DNA from: Garcia nutans
Taxonomy: Eukaryota > Streptophyta > Magnoliopsida > Malpighiales > Euphorbiaceae
Assembly (NCBI GenBank): GCA_947685225.1
Contig: CANTUV010000014.1
Span: forward strand, 6,138,001-6,202,000
Direction of reading: 5' to 3'
DNA length: 64,000 nt
The position numbers were made by a program, and so were the translations under genes. A model generated the notes under the pieces. That model saw only the letters and a list, made by a program, of their open reading frames with translations, ran no database searches and was not told the DNA's origin. Below are positions 48,288 to 59,905 of this stretch, piece after piece (position 1 is the stretch's first letter; every line of letters starts with the position of its first letter).

Positions 48288-48794
48288 TAGAGGTGAACAT
48301 AATTGAATTAATCGATCCAATTTTAGTTAATTGGCTAAAATTTTAATTTGATTAATTAATCTTAAATTAATTTAATTGATTTAATTAAAAATTATAAATT
48401 TTTTTATTTTTTATTTAATTAATAGTTAATCAATTTATTTTAATATATTAATAAATAATTTTTATTTAGTTATGTATTAATTTTTTATTTATTTTTTTAA
48501 TTATATAAATTTTTATTATAAATATATTTTTATTATAAATTAAAGTTATTTTTTATTTATTTTTAATAAATTTTATTTAATTATTTTATTATATTATTAT
48601 TTTTATTATAAATATAATTTTTTATAATAAAATAAAAAAATATTAATTTAATTAATTATTTAATTAATTATTTAATTTAATTATTTAATTAAATTAAAAT
48701 TAAAAATTAATGGTTCAGTTAATAAATTTAATTTTTAAAATATTTAATTAAGGATAAATTTAATCGGTCTACCGACAACTGAATGTCACCCCTA
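48288..48794. mobile_element. hAT-type MITE, 507 bp, upstream of AIR9
   Basis: The left end is TAGAGGTGAACAT and the right end is ATGTCACCCCTA. Flanks atggagat (48280-48287) and atagggat (48795-48802) match at six of eight positions. The interior is composed mostly of AATTAATT-type sequence with no coding capacity. It lies about 300 bp upstream of the presumed AIR9 start and bounds the promoter. Confidence 0.65.
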
Positions 48795-49044
48795 ATAGGG
48801 ATTAAATCTATTCATATTCAACCACTGCTTCCGTAGTTCAATCATTGATTTTTTTTTTTTTTTGAACGATTATCATTGGTTAATTTGATATTATTAAAAT
48901 TTGTATGTTTTTTAATTATTAAATGCACGTAAAAATATAAGATAATTTTACAAAACTAGCAAAAAAATTTTCCAAAAATATGAACTAAAAAAATACTAAA
49001 ACTATAAAAATATAGTACAGCATCATCTTCACAAAAATTTATAA

Positions 49045-50550
49045 AAAAATAATATTCTCAATAATATTTTTAAAAATTTTTATTTTTTTTATCAGAGATA
49101 TTTTAGTCTTTTTATTATTAACTCATTATAAACCGTGTAAAATTTATAAACTCATTATAAACTAATTATAAATTTATTATAAATTTTTTGTAAACTAATA
49201 AAAATATGATATTTTGATAAATATTTTATAAATATAATATATTTGAAATTATTTTTAATTTTTCTTATATATTTATCAAAAGCCCAAAATTTCTTAATTT
49301 TTTTAACTTTCATATGTTGTGATGTCTTGTATATGTATTGTGCATATGTTTTATATATTATGCCACATATTAAATTTTAACTAAAAATACATACAATTTT
49401 TATATTTCTTTAAATGTGATTTCTATATAATATAAGCATAATTCATAAGTTTTTTTTTTTTGCCAACAGAAAAGATTAAATATATATATATAATTGCCTA
49501 AATAAAAGAAAAAATAACATATTTCATCATATTTTTAAAAAATTTTACTTTTCTATTGAAAGTATTTTAGTCATTTTATTATAGACTCATAATAAACTCA
49601 TTATAAATTATGCGAAATTTATAAATTCATTCTAAATTCATTATAAACTCTCTGTAAACTAAAAAAAATTAATATTTTGGTAAATATTTTATAAATTCTA
49701 GTATTTTGATAAATATTTTATAAATATAATATATTTAAATTTATTTTTAATTTTTTTTATATTTTTATCAAAATTCCTAAAAAAAACCTGGAGCACATAA
49801 TTATAAGATGATCATTAAAAGTAGAACCGTAGAGCCTGAATCCAATTACTAACATACTAAGCTATAGATAAAAAAAAATAATGAGAGACTCTACAGAGAA
49901 ACCAATGACGAATACCATAATTCTCCCAAAGACTAACATAGTCCTAGTAATGAGCTATAGATATAAAAATAATGAGAGACTCTATAAAGAAACCAATGAT
50001 GAATACCATAATTCTCAATATTTCATATATATTGAGAAGGTTGTGGACCGATAACCTGTACAAACTTGCATATATAGATAACAAACATTTGAAAGCTTCT
50101 CTCTGATAACCAAAATCTTCATATGGGCTGTGAACAATGTGAAGCCATGGTGGTCTATGAAACCTGATCGTACAGAATTTCCCTCTAAGCTTTAAAGAGA
50201 CCACCAAAACAAACTCTAAAGAACTCAACCAATACCCATAAAACTATTAAATTGAGCCTCTTAAGAGTATTACTATTATGGGCTTTTGACAAAAATTAAA
50301 AAAAAATTGAAAATAATTTCAAATTTATCATATTTATAAATTATTTATCAAAATATCATAATTTATAAAATATTTATCAAAATATCATATTTTTATTAGT
50401 TTATAATGAGTCTATAATTAGTTCATAATGAGTTCATCATAGGTTTATTATGAGTTTATAAATTTTACATAGTTTATAATGAGTTTATAATAAAATAACT
50501 AAAATACCCTTAGTATAAAGTAAAAATTTTTAAAATTATGATGAAAAGTG
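49045..50550. repeat. inverted-repeat family in AT-rich DNA (three copies)
   Basis: Similar blocks of about 250 bp occur at about 49045-49290 and 49540-49790 (same direction) and at about 50280-50550 (opposite direction). They share ttagtc.tttattat...actcattataaa, (t)gtaaactaa and gataaatattttataaatataatat. The outer inverted pair carries ATCAAAAGCCCA / TGGGCTTTTGACA. This could be a terminal-inverted-repeat transposon with a duplicated left arm. No transposase was seen, and low complexity makes the borders uncertain. Confidence 0.5.
49861..50014. repeat. tandem duplication, period about 95 bp
   Basis: gctatagata.aaaa...taatgagagactcta.a.agaaaccaatga.gaataccataattctc occurs at 49861-49924 and 49956-50018. 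It lies between the inverted-repeat arms. The following 50030-50230 is less AT-rich and includes a minus-strand frame (49944-50228, 94 codons) that I do not recognise. Confidence 0.75.
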
Positions 50551-52968
50551 TCATTTTTCTTACTATTATCTATTAAATACATCAATAATTGACACGAGGT
50601 TACCTTGTCCATAAAAGTCTTTCTAATTATTTTTTTTTTCTCTTTTTAATACATTTTTTCTTCTTAAAAAATTATTCAATACTCCCGATTAAAATGACAA
50701 AAATTTCATACGTGAAGCTCGTGCATCTTTTATTGGGAATATATGAGTAAATAGCTTTATAAATATATTTAGAAATTTGTTTGCGATAATTGTTTACAAG
50801 TTGAATGATACTGCTTAAAATATGAAATTTTATTAATTTTAACATATTTTGTATTTTTTAAATAATTTTATATTTAAATTCAAAATATATATTTCATAAT
50901 TTTTTTGTTAGTGGAATTTTTTTATTTAAAAACTTGGATTCAAAATTAAAAATTAAAATAAGTCTTTGAGTATGTAACTACATAAAAACTTGATAGGGAT
51001 AACTTTTAAATTTGAAAAAGAGCATAATATAGTAGGGCTTTCTACAAAACTTAAAAAAAATAAATATTTAATTACAAAAATATGGCAACTTTGGAAAAAT
51101 TACAGAACTATGAAAGCATCTTCTAAAACCGCAAAAATACTGCAAAGTTCACGGAGTCATCTTCTTCACCTTCTTCTTCATCAAAATGCCACCTTCATCT
51201 TCAAACTTCTTCAACAAAATGTCATCTTTATATTTTCCTTCAACAAATAATATTTTTCTCTTTAACAAAGATCTTCATCTTCATCTTTTTATTCATCAAA
51301 ACTTTATATTATTTACACAAATCTTTAAAACATTAAAACAAAAGAAAAACTGCAAAGAAAGTTTGTATGCAAAACAGAATCACAATTTGAAACTCAAAAC
51401 CCTTCAATGAAGAAGAATCGAACATAAAAACTCGAGAAAAATCATATAAGAAGCATATTTAATGGAGCTGGCTGCAAGAAGAGAAAATTGAGAGTTGATT
51501 AATAAGAAGAAAGAATAACGGGTGTCTCCTTCAGTTACAATATCAAACAGCTTGATCAAACAACTGTCACAACTTGCAGCATAAAACTCTTGCAAGTTGA
51601 AGATCAAATGGACCAGCTGTCTCCTTCAGTTACAAGATCAAATGGCTAACAATAAAATCAACAACAGAATTAGTTAGAATTATGCAAGTTGAGAGCTAAA
51701 AAAATTCTAGAAGGAAAGAGAAGTTTTACGGTTATTAAATAGAAGTTAGAGAACTTAGATGAAGTAGCTTCTTTTGTTCATTATGTATTTTTGATATTCT
51801 TCTTCTTCAGTTTTATCAATATGTAAATGTCATTCTCTTCAATAAGATTTCAATACAGATCTTCATTTTCAATAATATTGATAATGTTAAATCTTCATAT
51901 TCATCTTGTTATTCAACAAAATTTTCATTTCATTTTTTTCTTTAACAAATATTTACATTTTTCAAAAAAAAAATAGATATGAATTATTAATCGATACTAT
52001 ATAAAAAAAACATATCATAAGCATAATTATTGATATATTATATATATTATCTCTATTACAGAAATACAAAATAAAATTGTTGATGCATGGTGGATGCTTA
52101 GTGTATATTAGAAAAATATATAATAAAAAGAGTTGATGTATGATAGATATTTTCTTTATATTACAAAAATACATAATAAAGTTAAAAAATATTAATTTCA
52201 TTATATAGAAGTTTTGTAGATACTTGATAGATGTTATAGATATTTGATTGATATTACGCATATATTAAGTTTTTTTCTTGTATATATTATATATATGTTA
52301 TGTGGATGTTGAGTAAATATTGTGTAAATATAAAAATAAAAAAAATTAAAGTTGAAAAATATTAAATAAATTTTGTAGATTTTTTATACATGTTATGTGT
52401 ATGTTTGATAGGTGATATGTGTATGTATGTTGTACATTTGTGAGAATATGACATAAAAAAATATTTCTAAATAAAAATACATAAAAAAATCAAAAATCAA
52501 TATAAAAAAATGGACATTGAAAGTTGTTAACTCTATTAAAAGTAACGTAAAAATGAAAAAAAAAAAAAAAACATAAGAAAACTAAAAGTAAAAAAAATAG
52601 TTATACTTAAAAGTAAAAAATAATATAGTAGATTTAAAAATGAAAATTGAAATAGGAGTATATATATTGTGTAAATTCCTCAATATTGGATAATAATCAC
52701 ATAAAGAGAGTAAAATGTACAAGCCTTGTTTTAATTTTGCTTCGCAATTTATGAGAATATGAAATATTTACAATACTATAAAAGTATATTTAGATGTATT
52801 ATATATAAACAGTATTTTATATTAATATTCATTTTATATAGTTTAATTCGTTTTAAGTTAAATTAATAGCTAAATTAATGGATAACTATATATATTTCAA
52901 TTTAAGTTATAATAATATGTTAAATCTTTACTTTGATTTTATTATTCAAGATTTTTTAAATTTGATGT
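50551..52968. other. AT-rich gene-free stretch
   Basis: No conserved reading frame is visible. 51150-51300 is an irregular CTTCTTCATC-type run, which explains the Phe/Leu/His-rich small open frames there. A short block (tgtctccttcagttacaa) recurs at about 51523 and 51618. 52300-52700 is (A/T)-rich with poly-A runs. Confidence 0.6.
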
Positions 52969-53488
52969 TGTTAGGACCCGCAATAAAATAACAAGAATAA
53001 TTACGACGCCAGAAAAATAAACTAAGCACACAGGAAATTTATGTGGTTCACCCTTAATTATTTAGGGCTACATCTACGGGACAAACTCCGAATATTTTTT
53101 CTTCCACTATTAAAAATGTAGGTACACAAGGAGATTTTTACAAAAATAGTGGCACTCAAGTGTTTCTCAAAAACACCCTAAAAATTATAAATCTCGCTAC
53201 TTTTTTTCTCTCCCAATTTATTTTAGGACTCTCTTCCTAAAATTACACTCTCTCACAGATGTTTATTGAATCTGTGAGTTGATGAAATGATGCAGCATTT
53301 CCTTCTCTATTTATAAGAGAAGAAAGCGAGTACCAGCTCATGCAAGCTACAATTTGCCAGCCCTTTTCTTTGAAAAATAAAGTTGTCCTTTTCCCTTTTT
53401 TTTCTTCATGCTTTCGGTGGCATTTTCTTTAGTCAATTTTGTATTTTTTTTTATTCTTTTTCCTTCTTTTGGTTGAGCTGGACCAACA
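52969..53488 (-). repeat. 3' LTR of the copia element
   Basis: 520 bp. In the element's orientation this is the downstream LTR. It contains a TATA-like ctcTATTTATAAGAG near 53305. Confidence 0.95.
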
Positions 53489-53543
53489 ATTCTCCCCCTC
53501 CAGCTCCAACCGTCATATACTGGAGGAGGTCTCGATCGGCTCT

Positions 53544-56500
53544 TTAACGGGAGCCCATCCTGGCTAATCCGACGCACAATTCAAATTTTTCCTTTGGAAC
53601 AACTTTCGTCAATATGTCAGCAGCATTCTTATCTGTGTGAATCTTCTGCAACTGGAACTGCTTCTCTTTAATGGCAAGTCTAAGCCAATGATATCTTACG
53701 TCGATATGTTTCGTCCGTGCATGATACATAGTATTTTTGCTCAAGTCTAATGCACTTTGACTATCGCAATAAACTATATATCCTTCCTGCTGCACACCCA
53801 ATTCTTGAAAGAATCGTTTCATCCAAAGCATTTCTTTTCCTGCTTCAGCTGCAGCAACATACTCTGATTCGGTTGTTGATAGGGAAACACACTTTTATAA
53901 TATTGACTGCCATGAAATAGCTCTCCCTGAGAATGTAAATAAGTAACCTGATGTAGATTTTCATTCATCAAGGTCACCGGCCATATCTGCATCTGTGTAG
54001 CCAACAAGTACATACTTTACACCTCCAAAAGTTAAACATAACTTTGAAGTTCCTCTCAGGTATCTGAAGATCCACTTTACTGCTTCCCAATGTGACTTCT
54101 GTGGATTGGATAAAAATCTGCTCACAACGCCAACTGCATGAGCTATATCTGGTCTCGTACACACCATTGCATACATCAAACTTCCGACCGCTGAAGAATA
54201 TGGAACATTTGACATATCTTCCTTATTTTTCTCTATTGATGGGTAAGATTTCTTACTCAATTTGAAGTGAGAGGCAAGTGGAGTGCTAACTGGCTTAGCA
54301 TTCTTCATATTGAACCTCTCTAGAACTCGTTCAATATATTTCTCCTGTGATAACCACAATCTATAGGACTATCGATCTCGGATAATTTTCATTCCGAGAA
54401 TTCGCCTTGCCGATCCCAAATCCTTCATGTCAAACGCCTTTGACAAATCACCTTTTAACCTGCTAATCATGTCTGCATCTGGTCCAACGATTAGCATATC
54501 ATCAACATATAAAAGAAGGATAATAAATTTACCGTCAGGGTATCTCTGGACATATACACAAGGATCTGCTTCTGTTCTTCTGTATCATTGATTTACCATA
54601 AACGAGTCAAACTTCTTATACCATTGTCGCGGGGCTTGTTTCAACCCGTATAAGCTATTTTTTAAGCGACAAACCATGTCCTCCTTTCTCTTGACCTTGA
54701 AACCTTCTGGTTGTTCTATATAGATTTCTTCCTCTAGATCTCCATGCAAGAATGCGGTCTTTACATCAAGCTACTCTAACTCAAGGTTCAAGCTGGCTGC
54801 TAAACCTAGCACAACTCAAATAGAACTCATTTTCACAACAGGTGAAAAAATCTCATCAAAGTCGATACCTTTCTTTTGAGTAAAGCCTTTGACGACCAAT
54901 CGAGTTTTGTATCTTACTATGTTGCCATCATCTTTCTTCAGTTTAAATACCCATTTGTTCTTGAGTATTCTCCTCCCTTTTGGAAGTTTCACCAGCTCGT
55001 ACGTGTCATTCTTCTTCAAAGAATTCATCTCCTCTTGCATGGCCTTCATCCAACAATCTTTATCTTTGCAAGACTGCACATCTTGGAAGCTCTCTGGCTC
55101 CCCCTCATCAGTAATTAAAATATAATCAGAACTAGAATACCTTGTAGATGGTTGGCGTTCTCTGGTTGACCTTCTCATCTGAGGTTCAACTTCTTCAGGT
55201 GGAATGGGGTTCTTTGGCTCCCCCTGCTCAACACCCTCTACATCATCATCTACAGTGGTCTCTTGATCCCCTACGACTGGCTCTTCGTCTGCTTCCTGTT
55301 CTGATTCTGGCATTCCTCCTCCTGTCGCATCATCTGTAAGAATGTTCTCTGGTGTAATATCTATAACATTGTCATTTGTAGATTTTTCCCCTGCTGTATC
55401 TCCCACGATCTCATCCTCGTGAAAGACTACATCTCTACTCCGGACAACTTTTTTTTTCACTGGATCCCATAACCTATAGTCAAACTCTTCATTTCCATAA
55501 CCAACAAAAGTGCAAGGAACTGACTTGTCATCAAGCTTCGATCTCTGCTCCTTCGAAACATGCATAAACGCCTTGCAGCCAAATACCCTTAGGTCAGAGT
55601 ATGAGATATCTTTACCTATCCAGACCTTCTCCGGTACATCAAACTCCAAATGTGCTGAAGGTAGTCTGTTGATTAGATAGACAGCAGTATTGACAGCTTC
55701 TCCCCAAAATGACTTAGGTAAGTTAGTCATTTTGAGCATGGATCTGACTCTTTCAACAATGGTGCGATTCATCCGTTCAGCAACGCCGTTGTGTTGAGGC
55801 GTACCAGGGACTGTCTTTTCATGCCTGATACCGTGCTGATTACAATAATCTTTAAACTCCTTAGAGATATATTCACCACCATTGTTCGTGCACAAACACT
55901 TCAATGTCACTCCAGTCTCCCTTTCCACCATCCTGTGGAATTGCTGAAAGTGCTTGAATACTTCATCTTTTGTGCGCAACAAATATATCCATGTCTTCCA
56001 TGAAAAATCACCAATGAAAGTAAGAAAATATCTGCTTCCTTCGAGAGATTCTACCTCTATAGGACCACATACATCAGAGTGTACCAACTCTAACTTGCTA
56101 TTTCTCCGTCTAGAGCTTTTCTGAAATGAAACACGATGTTGCTTCCCAAATAAACAATAGTCACAAGGATTTATTTTACCTTTGGCTAACGGGACGAGGG
56201 ACTTCTTAGCCAACATGTTCAACCCTTTTTCACTAACATGCGCTAGCCGCCTGTGCCATAAATTTGGTGAAGCATCATCTCCAACTGTATTTAATTGACT
56301 CGCACATATCTCTGCGAGCGTTTTGTATAGCGAGCAACATAGCTTTCCTCTCGCCACCACCAAAGACCCTTTGGTGAGTTTCCAGTTACCGTCACCTGTA
56401 TGTTGTTGATAGTTTTCCTTGTCCAGTACACCAACAGATAATAGATTCAACAGAAGATCAGGAATATGACGTACATTTTTAAGAGTTAATGTGCATCCAA

Positions 56501-57512
56501 CACTTGTTTTTATGCAGAGATCACCAATCCCCACCATCTGCGAGACACTATTATTTCCCATTCTAATAGTGCCGTAGTCACCTGCTCTGTAGGTGGAGAA
56601 GTATTCCCTTTTTGGAATACAATGATATGAAGCACCGAAGTCTACTATCCACTCGGTATCTGCATCTCCAATATGACAACAGTCTGCATCATGAGAGACT
56701 AACGTCACCTCACCATCTTCTGCTGAGACTGTAGCAGTTGTATTTCTGTCATTATCCTGACTTCGGTTTGCATTCTCCTGTTCAAGAAAACGACAATTCT
56801 TTTTGATATGGCCCTGCTTCCCACAATGATAACAAGTCCTCTTCTCCCTGGACTTGGATCTATCTCTGAATTTACCATTTCCACAACCTCTACTCTTGCT
56901 CCAGCCCCTATTCTCTGTAACGAGGGCTTGAGAGCTGGTACTGGCAACATCCCTTCTACGAAGTTCTTCATTAAGTAGTCTATTTTTCACCATAGACATT
57001 GTTACCACACCATCTGGAGCTGAGTTACTCAATGATACCACAAGAGTATCCCAACTATCTGGTAGAGATCCCAACAGCAGGCATGCTTGCATTTCATCAT
57101 CCAAGGACATACCACTAACTGCTAACTCAGTTACGAGTCCTTCAAAGTCGTTCAGGTGCTGTATAACTGATCTTCCCTCTGACAGCTTCAAGTTCATGAC
57201 TTTGCGGATCATGAATACGTTTCCTTGAGCATTTGTAGCCTCGTACATACTCTCTAGTTTCTTCCAGAAAACTTGGGGATCTTTTTTATTTTTCACATGG
57301 TTGTACAGGCTAGCATCTATCCACTGGCGTATCGTACCCAATGTCTGCTTCTTTAACTTCTCCCACTGCCTTTCCTTCATTTCTTCTGGCTTTGCATCGT
57401 TACCTTCAATTGGATCGTACAGATCTTTACAGTGAAGGTAGTCCTCCATTTTGGATTTCCACATTGAATAATTTGAATCCGTCAATTTGATCATTGCCCC
57501 ATCATTCGCCAT
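53544..57512 (-). pseudogene. copia gag-pol polyprotein, near-complete but disabled
   Basis: The start is ATG 57512 (MANDGAMIKLTDSNYSMWKS). One frame stays open to 54816, about 900 codons. It contains gag, a zinc knuckle CYHCGKQGHIKKNC, protease, pre-integrase (LWHRRLAHVSEKGLNML), integrase (HSDVCGPI ... PGTPQHNGVAERMN) and the start of reverse transcriptase (RILKNKWVFKLKKDDGNIV). Beyond a stop at 54816, RT continues through YVDDML (about 54505) with further stops and a shift near 53970. RNase H then ends at 53544 (KHIDVRYHWLRLAI ... ADILTKVVPKEKFE). Key residues are altered: the protease reads VDFGAS where DSGAS is usual, and the integrase second acidic site reads TNNGGEY where TDNGGEY is usual. 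Confidence 0.92.
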
Positions 57513-57544
57513 GTCGAATTCTGAATTTGACAGAATTTCACTAT

Positions 57545-57705
57545 TCGCCGAATAGTAACCGTATATGCGAATAGTAACTGTATATGTGAATAGTGAACAT
57601 ACACTTAAATAGTACCGTACACTTAAATAGTGACTGTATGTGTGAATAGTATCATACACGTGAATAGTATCGTATATATGAATAGTAACGTACATGTGAA
57701 TAGTG
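57545..57705 (-). repeat. minisatellite in the copia leader, unit about 17-18 bp
   Basis: Variants of gtatatGTGAATAGTaac recur about nine times between the primer site and the gag ATG. They keep the frame open, which adds a Tyr/Ile/His-rich false N-terminus to the reading frame. Confidence 0.85.
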
Positions 57706-57906
57706 CCGTCACCTTTAAGGTTACTATTTGTTACTATTTATAATAAATAAATAATTTCTGCAACGGTTTTTCCGAACGTACTGCACCAACGGATTCCTCG
57801 TAATTTTCTCGTCGTCGTGGTATATTTATTTTTAAAATATATCCACAAAATTGGTAATGCTATCGAACCACCTAGACCTGCCGAAACTTTCGGCTCTGAT
57901 ACCACT

Positions 57907-58426
57907 TGTTAGGACCCGCAATAAAATAACGAGAATAATTACGATGCCAGAAAAAATAAACTAAGCACACGAAAAATTTACGTGGTTCACCCTTAATTAT
58001 TTAGGGCTACATACACGGGACAAACTCCGAATATTTTTTCTTCCACTATTAAAAATAGTAGGTACACAAGGAGATTTTTACAAAAATAGTGGCACTCAAG
58101 TGTTTCCCAAAAACACCCTAAAAATTATAAATCTCACTATTTTTTTCTCTCCCAATTTATTTTAGGACCCTCTTCCTAAAATTACACTCTTTCACAGATG
58201 TTTATTGAATCTGTAAGTTGATGAAATGATGCAGCTTTTCCTTCTCTATTTATAAGAGAAGAAAGCGCGTACCAGCTCATGCAAGCTACAATTTGCCAGC
58301 CCTTTTCTTTGAAAAATAAAGTTGTCCTTTTCCCTTTTTTTCTTCATGCTTTCGGTGGCCTTTTCTTTAGTCAATTTTGTATTTTTTTTTATTCTTTTTC
58401 CTTCTTTTGGTTGAGCTGGACCAACA
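57907..58426 (-). repeat. 5' LTR of the copia element
   Basis: 520 bp, the upstream copy that would drive transcription leftward. It shares the TATTTATAAGAG box near 58245. Confidence 0.95.
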
Positions 58427-58431
58427 GATGT

Positions 58432-59076
58432 CTAATATTTGGGACATTAAAATCAATTGTGTAAGAAGATCTATGAATCGTGTAGCTTGTTTAAGAGTTC
58501 AAATTTCATATTTTTATAAAATATAGGAGTTTGACTATTTGTTCCTCCTTTTTTTATTGTCAATATTTTGATATTTGATTTATAAAAAAATTAATTTTTT
58601 GTCAAAAAATAATATCATTAAATATTATATATAAAATTCAAATTTAACCCGCACAGTAATTAAATTTAATACTTTATTAAATTAAAATTTCATAGCACTC
58701 GGTCATCAATGTTGAGTGACAATTGATGTTAAAGGTATATTCTAGGAGTCATTCACTCACTTTCTAAATGGGCTTCCCTCCCTACGCTTTTGGTGCTCTG
58801 GAGGGCAGCCCTTAAGGTCGTTCCCTCACTCCTCGTGTATTAACTTAAGACTTTTCTTTCGTGTCTTTCTCTGGAAGTCACTTACTCCTCGCTTCCACTC
58901 CCTCATTTAGTCAGTCCAAAAATATCGTAAGTGACCATTGAAACTTACGGGACATCTGTCATGAAATTGATGAAATGTTCGCACCGGGAAGAGCATCACA
59001 TACTTAGTGATTCCTCCTTAAGATCTCTTTTTTATTTGAAAAAAATAAGAAAAAGAGAGAGGGAGTAAGGGGAGAA
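58432..59076. other. flank of the plastid insert, possibly also organellar
   Basis: 58432-58735 is AT-rich host DNA. About 58740-58960 is clearly more GC-rich (for example ctctggagggcagcccttaa) and unlike its surroundings, with a style reminiscent of plant mitochondrial spacers. No gene is visible. If organellar, the plastid gene may have arrived by way of mitochondrial DNA. This is a composition-based guess. Confidence 0.3.
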
Positions 59077-59784
59077 ATGATAAGAAGATATTGAAATATT
59101 AATTTGGAAGAGATGATGAAAGCAGAAATTCATTTAAGTCATGGTACTAGAAAATAAAATCCGAGAATGACACATTATATCTCTCAAAACGTAAAGGTAT
59201 TCATATTATAAATTTTACTAGAATTGCTCATCTTTTATAAGAAGCTTGTGATTTAGTTTTTCATGCAGCAAGTAGGAGAAAAAATTCTTAATTGTTCGTA
59301 CCAAAAATAAAACATTGAATTTAGTAATGCTGGTTGCAATAAGGGCTCGGTATCATTATGTTAATAAAAATGGCTTGGCTAGATTTTAACGAATTGATCC
59401 ACTACATAAACTAGACTTCAAAAGTTCATGGACTTAAGAATGGAACAAAAAATAGGTAGACTCAACTGTCTTCCGAAATGAGATGCAGCTTAATTGAAAA
59501 GACAGTTAGCTCACTTGCAAACATATCTGGGTGGGATTAAATATATGATGAGGTTATCGAATATTGTAATAATCGTTGATCAGCAAGAGAAACATGCGGC
59601 TCTTTGGGAATGTATCACTTTGGGAATTTCAACGATTTGTTTAATTGATACAAACTGTAACCCGGATCTCATAGATATTTCGATTCCGCCGAATAATGAT
59701 GCTATAGCTTCAATCCGATTAATTCTTAATAAATTAGTATTTGCAATTTGTGAGGGTCGTTATAGCTATATACGAAATCCTTGA
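59077..59784 (+). pseudogene. rps2: plastid ribosomal protein S2 gene copy in the nucleus (NUPT)
   Basis: The reading spans the whole of plastid rps2 (about 236 codons). It begins MIRRY, then NINLEEMMKAEIHLSHGTRK, and near the end has LKRQL-like KRQLAHLQTYLGGIKYMM, NIVIIVDQQE, ITLGISTICLIDTNCNPDL and NKLVFAICEGRYSYIRNP. Two Trp codons of the ancestor have become stops (TGG to TGA near 59092 and to TAA near 59155), and there are frameshifts in 59190-59480. rps2 encodes a 30S subunit protein in chloroplasts, and this copy cannot. The open frame at 59494-59784 is just the undamaged C-terminal part. Confidence 0.93.
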
Positions 59785-59905
59785 TTAATATTAAGATAAA
59801 GAAATTATTTTGTGAACTCCATAGGTTTATGGAATTGGTTACTGTTCTTGAATCATATAAAAGAGATGAAAATTACCGGGTATATTATGTGATTTGTTGG
59901 TTTTT
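59785..59905 (+). other. plastid rps2-atpI spacer remnant
   Basis: The sequence downstream of the rps2 stop (ggtttatggaattggttact ... ccgggtatattatgtgattt) resembles the plastid spacer leading to atpI. This means the insert was one continuous piece of plastid DNA rather than an mRNA copy. The right border, near 59905, is where AT-rich nuclear sequence resumes. Confidence 0.55.

Larger units (their letters stand above)
52969..58426 (-). mobile_element. Ty1/copia retrotransposon, full length (5458 bp), damaged pol
   Basis: Both LTRs are 520 bp (52969-53488 and 57907-58426) and begin TGTTAGGACC and end GGACCAACA. The 5-bp target duplication gatgt is at 52964-52968 and 58427-58431. Transcription runs right to left. 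The primer site TGGTATCAGAGCC (57892-57904) adjoins the right LTR, and a polypurine tract (GAGGGGGAGAAT) adjoins the left LTR at 53489-53500. The LTRs differ at scattered positions and single-base indels only, so the insertion is fairly recent. Confidence 0.95.

Noticed and set aside
54816..57695. 959-codon frame as a host gene
   Set aside because: It has gag, zinc knuckle, integrase and reverse transcriptase in copia order between two LTRs. The first 61 codons are minisatellite read-through.
59494..59784. 96-codon frame as a functional small gene
   Set aside because: It is the C-terminal part of a plastid rps2 copy whose upstream part has stops and shifts.
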